From Sthenelais limicola (taxonomy: Eukaryota; Annelida; Polychaeta; Phyllodocida; Sigalionidae), in the NCBI GenBank assembly GCA_942159475.1, contig OW804097.1:5423685-5487684 (forward strand): a stretch of 64,000 nt of DNA, given 5' to 3'. Each line of letters opens with the position of its first letter. Positions within the stretch are counted from its first letter, which is position 1. Made by a program: the position numbers and the translations under genes. Shown piece after piece: positions 22,102 to 34,398 of this stretch. Below the pieces are notes generated by a model, which saw nothing but the letters and a program-made list of their open reading frames with translations, had not been told where the DNA came from and ran no database searches.

Positions 22102-23753
22102 CTGTGACAAAATATCACATTTAATTTAAAGTGGCACCTGCCAATCGCTGAACTTACTTCAGAATGTTTGGTCAAAGTTATTGTAATTGAATACTATGGA
22201 ACCCCCTTGGCTGTCCAGCTATGATAATATAAACCCTTATTTGTGAAGTATTTTAAAAATTGTCCCGTCAAAAATTATCTGCCAGACCAAAATGACCCTA
22301 CAGTGTGGCTATTCCACAACCTTTACCAAATGACGCATGCACATTATGTGATGGCTGTCAGTTATGCATTGTCAGAGGGAATGTCATAATGTAAACAAAG
22401 CTGCATAGTACCATACTCAGGAAGCAGGCCTATAAATTGAAATTATTTTACCAGTGTTTCTGAAAACTTTTTACTGATGCCGGCCAATGTGGACGATGTG
22501 CCAGCCATTTGTCAGTGACGCAGGCCATTTTTTACTTACAAAAGAAATTGTAATGGCCCCTGCAAATTCTCATGAAAATACACCTATGAAGGAAATCTTA
22601 TTTCACAACACCTATGCAATTTTCAGAAAAATTTCATAGACGTAGACCATTATTTTAACATTGGCAAACAAGCATAAATGGCATTCAAGCCTTACATAAT
22701 TTACTGAGCTAAATGGTGTCTCTGCAGAAGAAGGGTGTGAACATGGCCACTCAAGACAACATTGTTTTACATAAATCTCAACCCATTAGGCATGGGGTCA
22801 GGGGCCCACCTAGGGCCCCAGAAGCTAAAAATTTTGGATTTTGCTGAATTTAAATTTTGTCCAAAGTATTTCAAAACAGTACTACAGCCGAAAAAGAAAA
22901 ATTAATAATTCCATGCTGTGAGCCTCTCAATCTATGTATATCTGATGTTATCCCAAGATAGAAGTAATGTATAAGTACTTATTGGATGTAGTGTTTACCA
23001 TCATTGATATCGGTTTGATCTCATCTTTTGAAATATGTTTCACCAGCATGTATGTATGGTATAGGTAATTAGAATATTCATCTTTCTCACATCAAATTGA
23101 CATGTTTTGGGAACACGGATGTTTTTACGGATGTTTATAGATGTAATCTATCATTTTAAATGGATACAACTGTGAGCCTAAACCACAGCCCCAAGAGAAA
23201 CAAAAATTGTCCAAGGTTCTTTTAAATGGCACATATTTGTCCTTTAAACAAGGAAATGTCGAAAAATGTCTAAGTCAGACACAGCCAAAGGTGGGAGAGA
23301 TACAAGAAAAGTTTGTTTTGTTTGCGGCCGCTCACGGTTAAAATATGGAGCTTGCTAAATGTCGAGTGAATGTGTACAGGGAGAAACATGTGTGTGTGCA
23401 AACTGCAGGTGGGGCGAAAAAGGATAGGGGGAAAGGGAAGAATGGGGGAAAAGGTTCTGGAGTGGCAGGGTTCTGGAGGAAATGTGTTGGTCACCATTTT
23501 GCACACATCATAATATTGCATAGAATTCCATTCCCATCATTTCATTACATAGCCTACAATTGATCCTCTGTTCCTTTGCCTCGATCTCCAGCACTCTGAA
23601 TCTGTCTCTGTAGTAGAAAAGTGTTCCATTTAAGGTATGGAGAATGATGAGGTTTAATTCATAGAGAGAAGTTGAAAGAGAAAGATGGCAGAAGAGAGAA
23701 CAAGGAAAGATGAAGATGTGGGCCCCACTGTCGCACTAGCAAATGTGCTAGTC
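22102..23753. other. Upstream of FReD gene B; no exon or repeat recognised
   Basis: Mixed intronic or intergenic DNA. ORFs here are short and show no domain. A signal-peptide exon like the one at 647-887 was looked for on the minus strand and not found. Confidence 0.4.
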
Positions 23754-24059
23754 TTATAGGGGGCCTCCACTATCGGCAAGTAGCAGTAAATAGAGCAGTG
23801 AATAGAGTGGCAAATAGATTGTTAACAAATGTGATCCGTTTTAGGAAAATGAGCGAATGGACGGCCAATGGCAATCTATTCGCCGAAATTTGATTCTTAT
23901 GCAAACGACGGTGAGTTGTGGTGAATGACTTATTAGTCCATTTTGGGTAAGATTTCGCGTGCACTTATTATACTACAGACCGCGTTGGTCTAGTGGCGCC
24001 ACCACGGTGTTCCATCACGGACTAAAATCAATATACAACTCGGATTTAGCGTTCGAACG

Positions 24060-24120
24060 GTCTGTACTCCCATAGACGTCCCTCGGCCTTCGGCCTTGGG
24101 ACGTCTATGGGAGTACAGAC
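24060..24120. repeat. Perfect 23-bp-arm hairpin
   Basis: GTCTGTACTCCCATAGACGT plus CCC, a 15-nt loop TCGGCCTTCGGCCTT, then the exact complement. No mismatch was seen. The loop itself is a partial repeat (CGGCCTT twice). It sits in the small TIR transposon. Confidence 0.85.
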
Positions 24121-24241
24121 AGTTCTCACGCTAAAATCCTCGTTGTCTATTGCTAGACCATGTATTTGCACCACCTCCACCACTATGCCAAGTAGCAAGG
24201 CCAATAGAGCGGCCAATAATTGGCCGCTCTAGTGGTAATGC

Positions 24242-25087
24242 TGTTGTGAATCTTGCCTATGTTCTTTCCAGTGAGATGATTTGCCAGTGTTGCACTTTCT
24301 GTGTATCGACTCTGGATCTCTTCCAGGCTTAAATACTATCGATATTTAATAATAATATATTTGTGATCGTATAGGTTACTTCTCTGAATAAATATTAATC
24401 ATATCTCTAGCAAAGGTAGTGGAGGAAAGAACTATGTCCATGTCAAAGGCCTAGGGTGGATAATATTCTATGTTTAAAAGCGCTTCTCCGGAAAGAATAA
24501 CATATAAAGAAAGTACTTTATAAGTCCAGTTTATTCCTTTAAATCCCTGAGGTGAGGTTGAGGTCCTTGTTCCCCAACCTGACAATACATGAAGCTCAAT
24601 GCAAAGGTCATGAATATTATAGCAAGTAACATAAGGTGTGTACAATATGAATCAGGAATATATAAATAAATATAATGAGCAAATAAGTATAAACTTCATC
24701 ATAAATTAGAGTAATATATAACATAAGAGATGGTCGAAGTCTGGAAGCTCTATCATTAACCAATAATTAGTTATAACATAATGAACTAATATAAGCAGAG
24801 AATAGCAGCAGTTCTTGATATGTAGCCCCTGGTGGCAGCCGGAGATATCACGGAGGTTTCCCGGCGGTTTCCCGGAGGTTTCCCGGACTTTTCCTGGAGA
24901 TTATTCCAGTGATTTCCCAGAGGTAATTCCGGAGATCATTCCGAACTTATTCCGGACATATTCCGGAGATTATTCCGGACATATTCCGGACATATTCTGG
25001 AGATTATTCCGGAGATTACCCGGAGATTACCCGGACATATTCCAGAGGTTTCCCAGAGCTTCATAGAGTCATCACACATTCGTAACA
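24242..25087 (-). repeat. 3' LTR of the gypsy-like element
   Basis: It appears identical to 30574-31419 (constant offset of 6332). It contains a tandem of TTCCGGA/CCCGGAGATT-type motifs at about 24840-25060, which makes a chance ORF. Confidence 0.85.
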
Positions 25088-25100
25088 CTCCCCCCCAACC
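25088..25100 (-). other. Polypurine tract
   Basis: GGTTGGGGGGGAG on the minus strand directly abuts the 3' LTR, the expected plus-strand primer site of an LTR element. Confidence 0.75.
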
Positions 25101-27190
25101 AAGGGAAATAAAATTTTGGAAGGAGGCAGAACATATTCCACGAGTTATGAAATTTTATTCCATTAACAATAACTTGTCCATGTAATAACAAATGAATGAA
25201 GCCCTGTTAAAGGATGTATGAAGGTACCATTGATGGAATTAGCTCCTCCTTAGTGTTGTTGAATCCCAGAAATTTGCTGCTCACAAAGTCCACATAATGA
25301 TACAGGCAAATTGTCCATCTCCTGATTGCTCATCAGTTGAAGCAGTCCTGAGATGTGCTCCTCTTTCCGATTAATCCTGTTTCTTCTGATTAATCTTGAT
25401 GTTCCTTTTTTTTTTTTTTTTTTTATTAATTCACTCCTATTTACAAACAAACTTGCTCCTCCTATGATACAGTTTTGTCCATAATGCATGAAAGCATTGC
25501 CAGATAGATGTGAAGGCCAGGTATATAGAAGCAATGGGCACTTTCCTACTATGATCCACCTAGAATGTTTCCTGGGATATTTTTATTCTATTTCAAAACA
25601 AACATTTCACGTCCTGGAACTAGGGAATCATGCTCCGGAATCCTAGCGAATGACTGATCTATTAGTGTCTGTCATTAGACCCTAGGCAATTATCATCATG
25701 TCTTTATATATCTGGTCCAAGTTTGTCCAGGATAGGAATCCATACAAAAATCGTTATTAGATTTCTTGATGTTTTGTTCCTCTCTGGATTGTATCATTCT
25801 CAGCGAAGATAATTCCACAATTATCCAAATCAAAGTCAAAATCCACACACTTGATATCCAGAATAGATGTGAGATATCCCAATATATTTTCCTGAAATCT
25901 AAGGTTCCTTAAAAACAGAAAAGGATCCTAATCGTCTATACAAGCAAATCCAAGTTTCTTCTGCAATGGCCAGAACAATAGTCCTGAAATATCCTATCCA
26001 TATGATATATGATATTCTCTGGCTGCAGTCAATGTATCCTCAAACATTAAACATTTTTCCTAGGAACTTCTGATTTCCCTGAATAGTATTTCTTTTAATT
26101 GGCCTCCATTCAAACCAAATTTTGGATTCCGTCCATATTTATGTTCTTGCTCCTGGTTTCTTTCATTGACAACATATAACTATCTCATCCAGAAGACCAT
26201 GAATTGGTTCCAGTAGAATTCTAAAAACATGTTTTCTACCATCCGGATTCCAAGTCCAGTGTAGAATAGGACATATCCTTTCAATGATCGATCATCACTT
26301 GCAGAGTAATTTTGTTATTTCTATATTTCTCCTGAACCATTGTCCTCTTGTCCTGCGATTGCTGAGGTTCAGCGATTGTCGCTGATGAATCAGTAGTTGC
26401 TTTGATGTGATGTGTCACAAAATTCTGTCATTTCCAGATCATATCCGGGCCCTGTGAACTACATGAAGATGATTCAGACCAATGTAATGGTTGATATATC
26501 CCTTCACTATCTAGGACAAATATTAAGCAATATTCCATTTGCTGAGTGCAATCCAGAGATCCAGTTCATGGAAGCTCTTCAATGTAATGAAGCAAATACA
26601 TCCAAAATTGTCCATCCCTGAATCCACACTCAATCCTGAGGCTCCTCACAGGGTGTACAGAGATCCTATGGTTGTTGTTTTCTTTCAGTTTCATTATCAT
26701 ATTTCCATCGTCCTGCTATTTCATTGTTGTTTGTTTGTTGTTTGTTGTTTTTTTCTGGACATCTATGTGTCTCTTTATGACCAGAATTCCATGAATTCTC
26801 GGACATACTTCACACAGGAGAGAGGATCCATGAATATCCCTAAGCAGAAAACTTGTTAGGTAATCCTCCTTATGGGTCTCCAACTGATCCATTTGATGGA
26901 AATTCCATGTGTTAATACCATGTCCTGGCGGTATGGTTTTAAACATATTTACAGTCCTTCTTATGAGGAAGTCTAACAAATAATGTTAGAGAGAAATAAA
27001 CAATAGAAGAAAACTTAATAACTTTCTTCCAATAAGATAGAAAAATAAAAAATATCTCATGGTTTCAAAATTGGCCGTTAATCCACCATTTAGAAGCAAT
27101 TCTCTATGTGTCTCACCAAGAGCTTCTTTACGTGTATATAACTTCCACTGGCGACAATGAATACATCAAATGTCATCTCCAGCCTTCCTA
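25101..27190. other. 3' interior of the LTR element, non-coding
   Basis: About 2.1 kb with no convincing frame on the minus strand. It has many TCCAGAAT/ATCCTG-like stretches. It may be remains of pol or 3' sequence that has decayed, or unrelated captured DNA. Confidence 0.4.
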
Positions 27191-27194
27191 TGGA

Positions 27195-27428
27195 TTAATG
27201 TATTGGAGAATTATTCAAACCAGAGAAGCCATATCTTGAGGGAGCCCTAGTCACCCTAATTCTAGTTCTCCTGGCATTTTCCGGCGATTCAATATCCACT
27301 CCCTTGGTTTCACTTTTTGCAGTACAAGAATTAAATACCTCTTGCTGCCCAGGACAAGGTGAGGCTTTAGATAATCCACATGCACTTTCGCCATTTATAT
27401 CATGCCTGTCCGGATGAGATATGTCCAC
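27195..27428 (-). pseudogene. Possible pol C-terminal tail of the LTR element
   Basis: A 77-residue frame ends with a basic RRTRIRVTRAPSRYGF stretch, which resembles the tail found after the integrase of gypsy-type polyproteins. The RT and integrase cores expected upstream are absent. Assignment rests on this one motif. Confidence 0.3.
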
Positions 27429-27737
27429 TCCTCTAGTTTTTCAACCACTGGAAACAGACTTTCCCTCCATCCACAAAGTAGCATTCCAATTTACACCAAA
27501 AAGACCACTTTGAAGAGAACTATGAAGCATGCAGAATTGTTATGACCTGACCCAGTTAGGTGCCAAAATCATGTCTATATTATGAAGATCCTTCCTCAAC
27601 CCCACACAGAGAATCCCATGGTGTAGGTACATCCGAGGCATCAAAGAATATAATTTCTCAAAATCCCTAGATTCCATCTGCAACTTCACAAAGTTCCATT
27701 GCTAGACATGAATTCACAAAAATTTCTCCTTCCCTCT

Positions 27738-28250
27738 CTATTGACTCCTCCTGATCCTATACACCATGTCCATTGTCATTTGGAAATCCAAGCCCAGGAT
27801 CCCTGATTCCCTGTGTATGTTTCCAATGTAGAATCTCCAGACATGCGATGTTTCTCCAAGCCCAGAATGGGAATTTGCCACAAGAAGGTGCAAATCTCCT
27901 CCAAAAGAAGCATGGGCATACCACCTTGCTCCCTTCAAGTTAGGCAGATAATAAATATTTCCCTCCTCATTTCCTTTCACCAGTAATAAATCAAGTGCTT
28001 CAGGGGTTGTACCTTCCCCTAATAAAGGGGGTCCTGAGGAATCATTTACATCTACCACTGTATGTTGGGAGGAGCCATTTTGGGCTTCGGTGGCCGGACT
28101 ACTGGCCCTATCCAGTCCAACCACTCTTCGTTTCCCTCACTTTTCCCCAGTTCCGAGCAACCATTCACTGCATGGTCTGTTGCATAACTAGCTTTGGCCG
28201 CAAGGAAGCAATGGCATGAAAAAGTAGAGTGTCCGGTTGTATCACACCAC
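27738..28250 (-). pseudogene. Decayed gag zinc-knuckle and protease-like region
   Basis: Near 28250 the minus strand reads KWCDTTGHSTFSC, a degenerate CX(n)GHX4C knuckle. Downstream, after a frame change, a 128-residue frame contains NIYYLPNLKG and ends with GILGLDFQM. These are the strand and flap-like blocks of retroviral-type aspartic proteases, but the catalytic DTGA triad is not visible. Stops and frame changes make this a remnant. Confidence 0.4.
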
Positions 28251-28600
28251 TTACTAAAAAGGGGAATGAGACCCCTAATCCTTCCAGGTCCCTCCTTTCC
28301 TATTGTTAAACCATTTCCTTTTATCTCCTATAGCAGTAACTTTCAATACCTTTTCCTCTCCTGAGTCCATCCCTTCTGGAATTTCAGTAATGCATGTTAC
28401 TGCACTGAGGATGTCTGAACTGGCTTCTACCCATGTTTTTTTGTTTTTTTTTAAAAATCCAGCATATCCTTGATACATTGTCAAATCAACAGGCGAGTGT
28501 GGGAACTATATCTTTCCAGAGAAAACCCATATCACCAGAGATATTAGCAAATGTATCCATATCCTGTCCTGGCAGACGATTCCTATTGTAGAAGATACCT

Positions 28601-29796
28601 TTATGATCTTATTGAGTCCCTTCTCCTTATATTCTGCACAGTTTCCATGGTCCAATTATTCGCAGTAGTGATATTTTCAAACGATACCAAATATTGACAC
28701 CAATCCTTTCTCTCAAATGATGGAGGCATGGAACATTTAGGCTTTTCCGACCACTGAGGGACAGCAGTGCCTAAAGATTCCTGGATTTTCACAGGACACA
28801 TGTCCATGTCCCATATTTTTATGTCCAACTCATCCCCATCAGAATCAAACAAAGGCAGCAAAGCTTTCCTTTTAGAAATGCTGTTTTAGTGCCTTTCCTA
28901 GCATGAAAATATTGTCCCGAAGCATACAGCGACTGGGAATCCAAAGATTTCCATAACTCGGACTGTCCAACATCGGATCCGGCATGATTAATTGGTCCGC
29001 TAAATTCCGCTGTGCATTCTTGGCTTCGGATTTCCAATAGTCAACATCACTTATGGCACCATCTACATTTTTCTTAGAAAGATCCAACTGTACTCTGGTA
29101 TCATATAATCCTTCCGAATTTTAATCAGGGCATCATCCTTTAATTTGACAACATCCTCCAATTGATCTGATTTGGACCATTAATTGTCCCTGTGCTGTAC
29201 GGCCTCCAACAATTTAGCATCTAATGTTCCTAATTGCTGATCCACTGTACCTTTTTCCTTCGCACATTCCTTGATCTTAATGGGACATATTTCCTCATCA
29301 TCATCCTCTCTCAGCATCAAAAGCCCCATATTGTCTTTGGAATGATTCATTTATGTCATTCCTTCCTCTGACATGTATGCCATGAAATTTCCTGGTTGTA
29401 TGTCATAGAGTATAAATGTAAAGATTTCAATTCTTTAGACTACCAGACAACTGAACCATCCTTCATGACAAATTGATCATTTATTCTCTTGAGGTCAGCC
29501 TGAGCAGACATTGATTGTTGTTTCCAACAATTTACAGCATCCCCAGAAACGTTGGTATTGTCCCGGACTAGCCTCGACTCTTGCTGTAATCCAGCAAATG
29601 TGCCATCCCGGGTATCGATGCCATGCTTGAGGGTATCCGCATTTGTCAATTCCTCATTCCGGTCCTGTAGGACCACAGCTGTCCGTCCATCATGACGAAT
29701 TGGAAACGCTCCATTCAATTCTGCTTTTTCCTTAGTCGTCTGCAAGATACAATCTTGTAGAACTTCCTCCAGGGTATTTAGATTGAAACCTGCCAT
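28601..29796 (-). pseudogene. Gypsy-like gag remnant
   Basis: The frame opens at 29796 (MAGFNLNTLEEVLQD) with a coiled-coil-rich region (LQDRNEELTNAD, then LQQESRLV). It continues in pieces through frame shifts and stops. Near 28700 it reads PSFERKDWCQYLVSFENITT followed by NNW, matching the FdGk..W..yL..FE..a..N.W pattern of gypsy capsid regions. The remnant follows the PBS by about 0.8 kb, as expected for gag. Confidence 0.5.
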
Positions 29797-30366
29797 TAAA
29801 CCCTCCTCTGATTTGTACCCATGCTTAAGTCCAGACGGTTGATATTTCCCAGGAAAGTCAGATTTTTCCGTCCAAAAGTGCCTATAAGGAGATATCCAGA
29901 AGGGTATTTAGACAAAATATCCCTATATGTCCTAGGGAAGAAACAGGAAAATATCCACCTAGCAAGGGGAATACACCATCCAAAGGATAAGTAAAAGACT
30001 GGAGTCACTTAGCACTATCCTCTTAGGAAGGACACAGCTAGCTTGTGTCCGATTGAATTAAATTGTATTATAAAATATTGTGGAAAAAAGAAAAAAAAAA
30101 AAAAAAATAGACAATCCTATGAAATGTCCGATGAGATCCTCAATATCCTTGTATGCTGAAACCAATGTCCTGGAGCTCTGGGCAGAATTGATCCGGGGGT
30201 CCAGGTCTCCTATGGTCCGGATATTCATGAGTCCTCCGGGCAAAAAAAAAAAAAAATATTAAAAATATGGCCTATGATACTTCCAATCCAGTAAAGACAA
30301 TGTCAATGCCCCAAGAATACCTCTGGGAAAATCCAGCTGTCTATCATGTATCATAAATACATGTAC

Positions 30367-30465
30367 TCCAGCAGATCCAGATCCATGCATTCCAGGTCCA
30401 TGTGCTCCGGATTCATGTGCTCCAGGTCCATGTGCTCCGGATCCATGAGCTCCAGATCCAGGCTA
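30367..30465 (+). repeat. ~18-bp tandem repeats in LTR-element leader
   Basis: Repeats of CCAGGTCCATGTGCTCCGGA with variants, about five units. They lie in the untranslated leader between PBS and gag. Confidence 0.6.
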
Positions 30466-30556
30466 TCCCAGATAATTATTCCAGGAACAATGTCATTCCA
30501 AATCCAGCATAGACAACCTCAGAACTCTAGGAATAGATACCTAAGTACCATTCCTT

Positions 30557-30572
30557 CACTCTCACGGCACCA
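30557..30572 (-). other. Primer-binding site
   Basis: TGGTGCCGTGAGAGTG begins one base after the 5' LTR ...CACAACA end. The TGG start fits pairing with a tRNA 3' CCA. I do not assign the tRNA. Confidence 0.75.
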
Positions 30573-30573
30573 G

Positions 30574-31419
30574 TGTTGTGAATCTTGCCTATGTTCTTTC
30601 CAGTGAGATGATTTGCCAGTGTTGCACTTTCTGTGTATCGACTCTGGATCTCTTCCAGGCTTAAATACTATCGATATTTAATAATAATATATTTGTGATC
30701 GTATAGGTTACTTCTCTGAATAAATATTAATCATATCTCTAGCAAAGGTAGTGGAGGAAAGAACTATGTCCATGTCAAAGGCCTAGGGTGGATAATATTC
30801 TATGTTTAAAAGCGCTTCTCCGGAAAGAATAACATATAAAGAAAGTACTTTATAAGTCCAGTTTATTCCTTTAAATCCCTGAGGTGAGGTTGAGGTCCTT
30901 GTTCCCCAACCTGACAATACATGAAGCTCAATGCAAAGGTCATGAATATTATAGCAAGTAACATAAGGTGTGTACAATATGAATCAGGAATATATAAATA
31001 AATATAATGAGCAAATAAGTATAAACTTCATCATAAATTAGAGTAATATATAACATAAGAGATGGTCGAAGTCTGGAAGCTCTATCATTAACCAATAATT
31101 AGTTATAACATAATGAACTAATATAAGCAGAGAATAGCAGCAGTTCTTGATATGTAGCCCCTGGTGGCAGCCGGAGATATCACGGAGGTTTCCCGGCGGT
31201 TTCCCGGAGGTTTCCCGGACTTTTCCTGGAGATTATTCCAGTGATTTCCCAGAGGTAATTCCGGAGATCATTCCGAACTTATTCCGGACATATTCCGGAG
31301 ATTATTCCGGACATATTCCGGACATATTCTGGAGATTATTCCGGAGATTACCCGGAGATTACCCGGACATATTCCAGAGGTTTCCCAGAGCTTCATAGAG
31401 TCATCACACATTCGTAACA
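30574..31419 (-). repeat. 5' LTR of the gypsy-like element
   Basis: This is the pair of 24242-25087, with TG..CA ends. No difference from the other LTR was seen in the parts compared, implying a recent insertion or gene conversion. Confidence 0.85.
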
Positions 31420-31549
31420 ATGCTACTTGCCAATAGTGGAGGCCACCTATAAATGTATAAGTGTTACGGCCTCCCAGAAAGACCTACTATGCATAAAATC
31501 TATATATTTTATATCAGTATCTCTTAGTCTTGTGAATAAGAAATGAATT

Positions 31550-31790
31550 GAGATAGATGAAGGGAGAGGAGGGAAGGACATAAAGTGAGAGAGAGCAGAG
31601 AGGGAGAGTAGAAGAGGGGAGGGAGGATGGGGGTAAATCAGAGAACGGTAGGGGAGGGAGAAAAAGAGAGAGGGTATAATAAGGGAAAGAGAAGAGGGGC
31701 AGGGGGAGAGACAAAGAGGGGAAGAGGAGAGGGGGAAGGGAGGGCGGGGGAAGGAAAAGGGAGGCATAGGGGGTGAGGGTGAGAAGAATA
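31550..31790. repeat. Purine-rich (GGGAGA)n tract
   Basis: About 240 bp of GA-rich low-complexity sequence. It creates long open frames on the minus strand that are not genes. Confidence 0.75.
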
Positions 31791-32066
31791 GGGAGAAAGA
31801 ATGTTTTGTAGGTTTGGAAAACATTTACATTAGTACAAATACATGTATTAAAGAAATTTAAGAACTTATCTCATTATTTCAGTTTTTTTTCCCTGTCTCT
31901 CTCTATCTATGGCACTGTCTCTCTCCATATCATTGTCTAGAGCTTTATATGCTCTGTCTGTTTCCCTTCCCATGTTAGTGTCTCTTCCGTTCATCTGAGC
32001 ATGGAAATACTCTCTTTCTCTGTTTCTACCTCTCTACCCTCTTTCCCTGTCTCCATCTTTCTCATG

Positions 32067-32187
32067 GGGCCTGTTGAAGTTGTATAAGCTACGAAAAGGA
32101 ATTCTTTTGTATAAATTCCTTCACCTGTAGGAAGAGAAAATGACTTGTTTCACATGAAAATCTCAGCTGAGTTTATACAACAGGCCC
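32067..32187. mobile_element. 121-bp MITE with GGGCCTGTTG ends
   Basis: The left end GGGCCTGTTGAAGTTGTATA and the right end TTTATACAACAGGCCC are inverted repeats (one AAG insertion at the left). The interior is non-coding. The flanks ATG and AATG may hide a short target duplication. Confidence 0.6.
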
Positions 32188-32213
32188 AATGCAGTGGTCT
32201 CTTTCTCTCATAT

Positions 32214-32612
32214 GTGATGTGTTTCAGGAAAATGAATCATAAGTCACAAAATTGATATTTTTCAAAGTGTTTTTTTTTTCACAAGATCACATCATTGGAA
32301 TATTCTGATTTTTGGAGAGTATATCACTTATAGTTATCACATCTCAGGACAATCTATGTAATATATCCTTCAGTTTTAAAGGTCCTCATTTGGACTACAT
32401 TTAGTTACTTTGCTGTCTATTGACCCCCAGAAATATTGAAATTTTTTTTTATCAAAAGTGAAAACATCAAACTTAAAAAGTAAAAATACTTATAAGATTA
32501 TTAGATTGTTTACTATCATTGGAATCGGCTTGATCTCATCTTTTCAAATATAATGGTATCTCAAAAAATCTTTTTTCTGTGACTTATGACTCATTTTCCA
32601 GAAACACATCAA
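32214..32612. mobile_element. MITE family 1 (GTGATGTGTTTC), full copy
   Basis: A 399-bp element with TIRs GTGATGTGTTTCAGGAAAAT and ATTTTCCAGAAACACATC, extending to ATAAGTCAC/GTGACTTAT. The body contains TTGACCCCCAGAAATATTG and AATCGGCTTGATCTCATCTT, seen in all longer copies. No ORF. This is the best-preserved copy. Confidence 0.8.
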
Positions 32613-33359
32613 GTATTCTTTCCAACCATACCTCTCGCCCTGTCCTATTCTAACAGTCTTGTTCAGAGTCTCTCCCTGTCTCTTTGCCTAACTCTGTCTC
32701 TTTATCTACCCAAGTGACACCCTACATAGCTTGGTCGTGGGACTCTCAGTTGCCGCCATATTCAGATTCCCCGGTCCACATGCCAGATCAACAGGGACAT
32801 TTTGTCTTTTTCCATCATATTTAATAAAGGGTGGTGTAAGCCATCGTTGACAGCATCTCCTTGCCTTACCTTATTATTTTTGTATTTTTTTTTTTACTTT
32901 TTTACTGGGCTAGTTCAGCGTTAGCTGTTCTTCCACTAGTGCCTGGGAAGACGAGCGCGATAGCGCGGTAGCGCTTATTCGTCGGTAATAGTTATACCTC
33001 TTGCCATGTGTGGAAGAAGATTTTATTACTTTATATTTTGTTAGAGAACACATATATGCATAAAATATTACCATATCATAAAATGGCTGACATTAAGTGT
33101 GATTAATTACCATGTTACCACTTGCTGATGCAAAAAGAATGAATTAGTCATAATGTGGTGTCGATAGTCTATGAGCCAAATTTGATTATGAAATCATGAA
33201 TTCTCATCTAATGCTCCAGGGATGTCAAAAGTTGACAATGAATTACGTTATTTCCCATGAATCCATCAGATGAGATACCATATGATAGGATATCATCGTA
33301 ACCAAGGTGAAAAATGGATCATCAATGAATGACTGAAACAACAGGATGTTATAATTTAG
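32613..33359. other. Intergenic DNA; nothing identified
   Basis: No gene or family-level repeat seen. A short GC-rich palindromic patch AGCGCGATAGCGCGGTAGCG lies near 32950. Confidence 0.35.
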
Positions 33360-33593
33360 TATATGGGTCAGATTTTTAGAAAATGTACAATTCAACTTCA
33401 CTAATCCTCTCAAATAATCCAAATTTCGGACAAAAGTAAAGTTCAAATTACATTTCAACCTAACCAAACAGATTGCTAGAACTAATGCAATGTTGAATAT
33501 AGTCGAATTTACCTAGTATTGGCCAAATTGCGGCCTAATTTAGCAGAAATGTACAGCTGCCAATTGTACATTTTCTGAAAATCTGACCCATAT
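33360..33593. mobile_element. MITE family 2, complete copy
   Basis: ATATGGGTCAGATTTTTAGA at the left and TCTGAAAATCTGACCCATAT at the right. It shares the ACCTAACCAAACAGATTGC interior with 11321-11564. Confidence 0.75.
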
Positions 33594-33990
33594 CACTCTA
33601 ACAGGACTACATGTATATAAAACTATTAATTATCACATTTCTGCTCTATATTCGCTGTTTTCTGATTAATCATTATGTTCATTTCCTGGCAACATCATAT
33701 ATACTAACAGTCCCCTTCCTCACTAATGGTGTAGATTAAATAATCTATACTTCAAATGTGATACATTTTCGATATTGAATAGAACAGTAATAAATAACTA
33801 AATAAATACACTATCGCTAGGGAGTGCTATTTTGAAATTCTGAAATCAGTAAATGGATATAAATATCTAGGCCTACTCAACCTATCCTTTAAGGAACATA
33901 AATATGAATAATATTGGAAAGAAAGTTAATACAAAATTAACTTTACTATAATAGAGTAAGACATAGTCTGACTGATAAGAGTAAATATGA
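33594..33990 (+). pseudogene. Degenerate LINE RT fragment
   Basis: It shares ATCACTCTAACAGGACTA, TTTCCTGGCAA..CAT.TATACTAACAGTCCC and GCTAGGGAGTGC with 56400-56780. Near 33845 it reads KSVNGYKYLGL, the YLG block after a LINE RT palm. Otherwise decayed. Confidence 0.45.
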
Positions 33991-34049
33991 CATAAGATGA
34001 CAACTATTCTTGACTCTGGTCTGAAGTCCCTGTTAAGAAGCTTTTGTCT

Positions 34050-34398
34050 TTACAAAATTCAGTAAAGTTTTCGTTTTTTTTAACAAGATCTCTTTATTCG
34101 AATGTTCTGATTTTTGGAGGGTTTAGAAATTATGGTCGTATGCATTCATGTAACAAATTTCAGGACATTATATGGAGTGTATTTAGTTACTTTAATGGTA
34201 ACTATCCATCCAGAAACATTGCAAACTTGAAATGAAATGCAAAAATGAAAATATCAAACTTAAAATATAGAAATACATATTAGGTGTCCTAGTGTTTACT
34301 ATTATTGGAATTGGCTTGATTTCCTCTTTTCAAGTATGGTGGTATCTCAAAATCCATATTTTGCGACTTATGACTCATTTTTCGGAAACACATCACAA
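34050..34398. mobile_element. MITE family 1, copy lacking the left end
   Basis: Starts within the AACAAGATCTCTTTATTCGA interior and ends GCGACTTATGACTCATTTTT followed by CGGAAACACATCAC. Truncated at the left. Confidence 0.65.

Larger units (their letters stand above)
24242..31419 (-). mobile_element. Non-autonomous Ty3/gypsy-like LTR retrotransposon, 7178 bp
   Basis: Two direct 846-bp repeats beginning TG and ending CA flank a 5.5-kb interior. An apparent ATGC (possibly AATGC) target duplication borders the element at 24238-24241 and 31420-31423. The minus orientation is set by a PBS (TGGTGCCGTGAGAG) one base inside the 31-kb LTR and a polypurine tract (GGTTGGGGGGGAG) touching the 24-kb LTR. 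The interior keeps decayed gag and protease-like frames and a short integrase-end-like tail. No RT or integrase core was found, so the pol region appears deleted. Confidence 0.85.
23754..31452. mobile_element. Small TIR DNA transposon (~0.5 kb) split by an LTR retrotransposon
   Basis: The left end TTATAGGGGGCCTCCACTAT is followed by CGGCAAGTAGCA. The right end, reverse-complemented, is TTATAGGTGGCCTCCACTAT followed by TGGCAAGTAGCA. They match over about 32 bp. Without the nested LTR element the transposon is about 0.52 kb and non-coding. Sub-terminal repeats include an AGAGCGGCCAATAATTGGCCGCTCT palindrome near 24205 and a striking hairpin at 24060. A convincing TSD was not resolved because both edges carry TATA. 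Confidence 0.7.

Noticed and set aside
24815..25066. 83-aa ORF present twice identically
   Set aside because: Both copies are inside the LTRs and are made of tandem TTCCGGA motifs. Identity reflects LTR identity, not protein selection.
31447..31824. Ser/Pro/Leu-rich 125-aa minus-strand protein
   Set aside because: It lies on a GA-rich low-complexity tract. The codon pattern is compositional.
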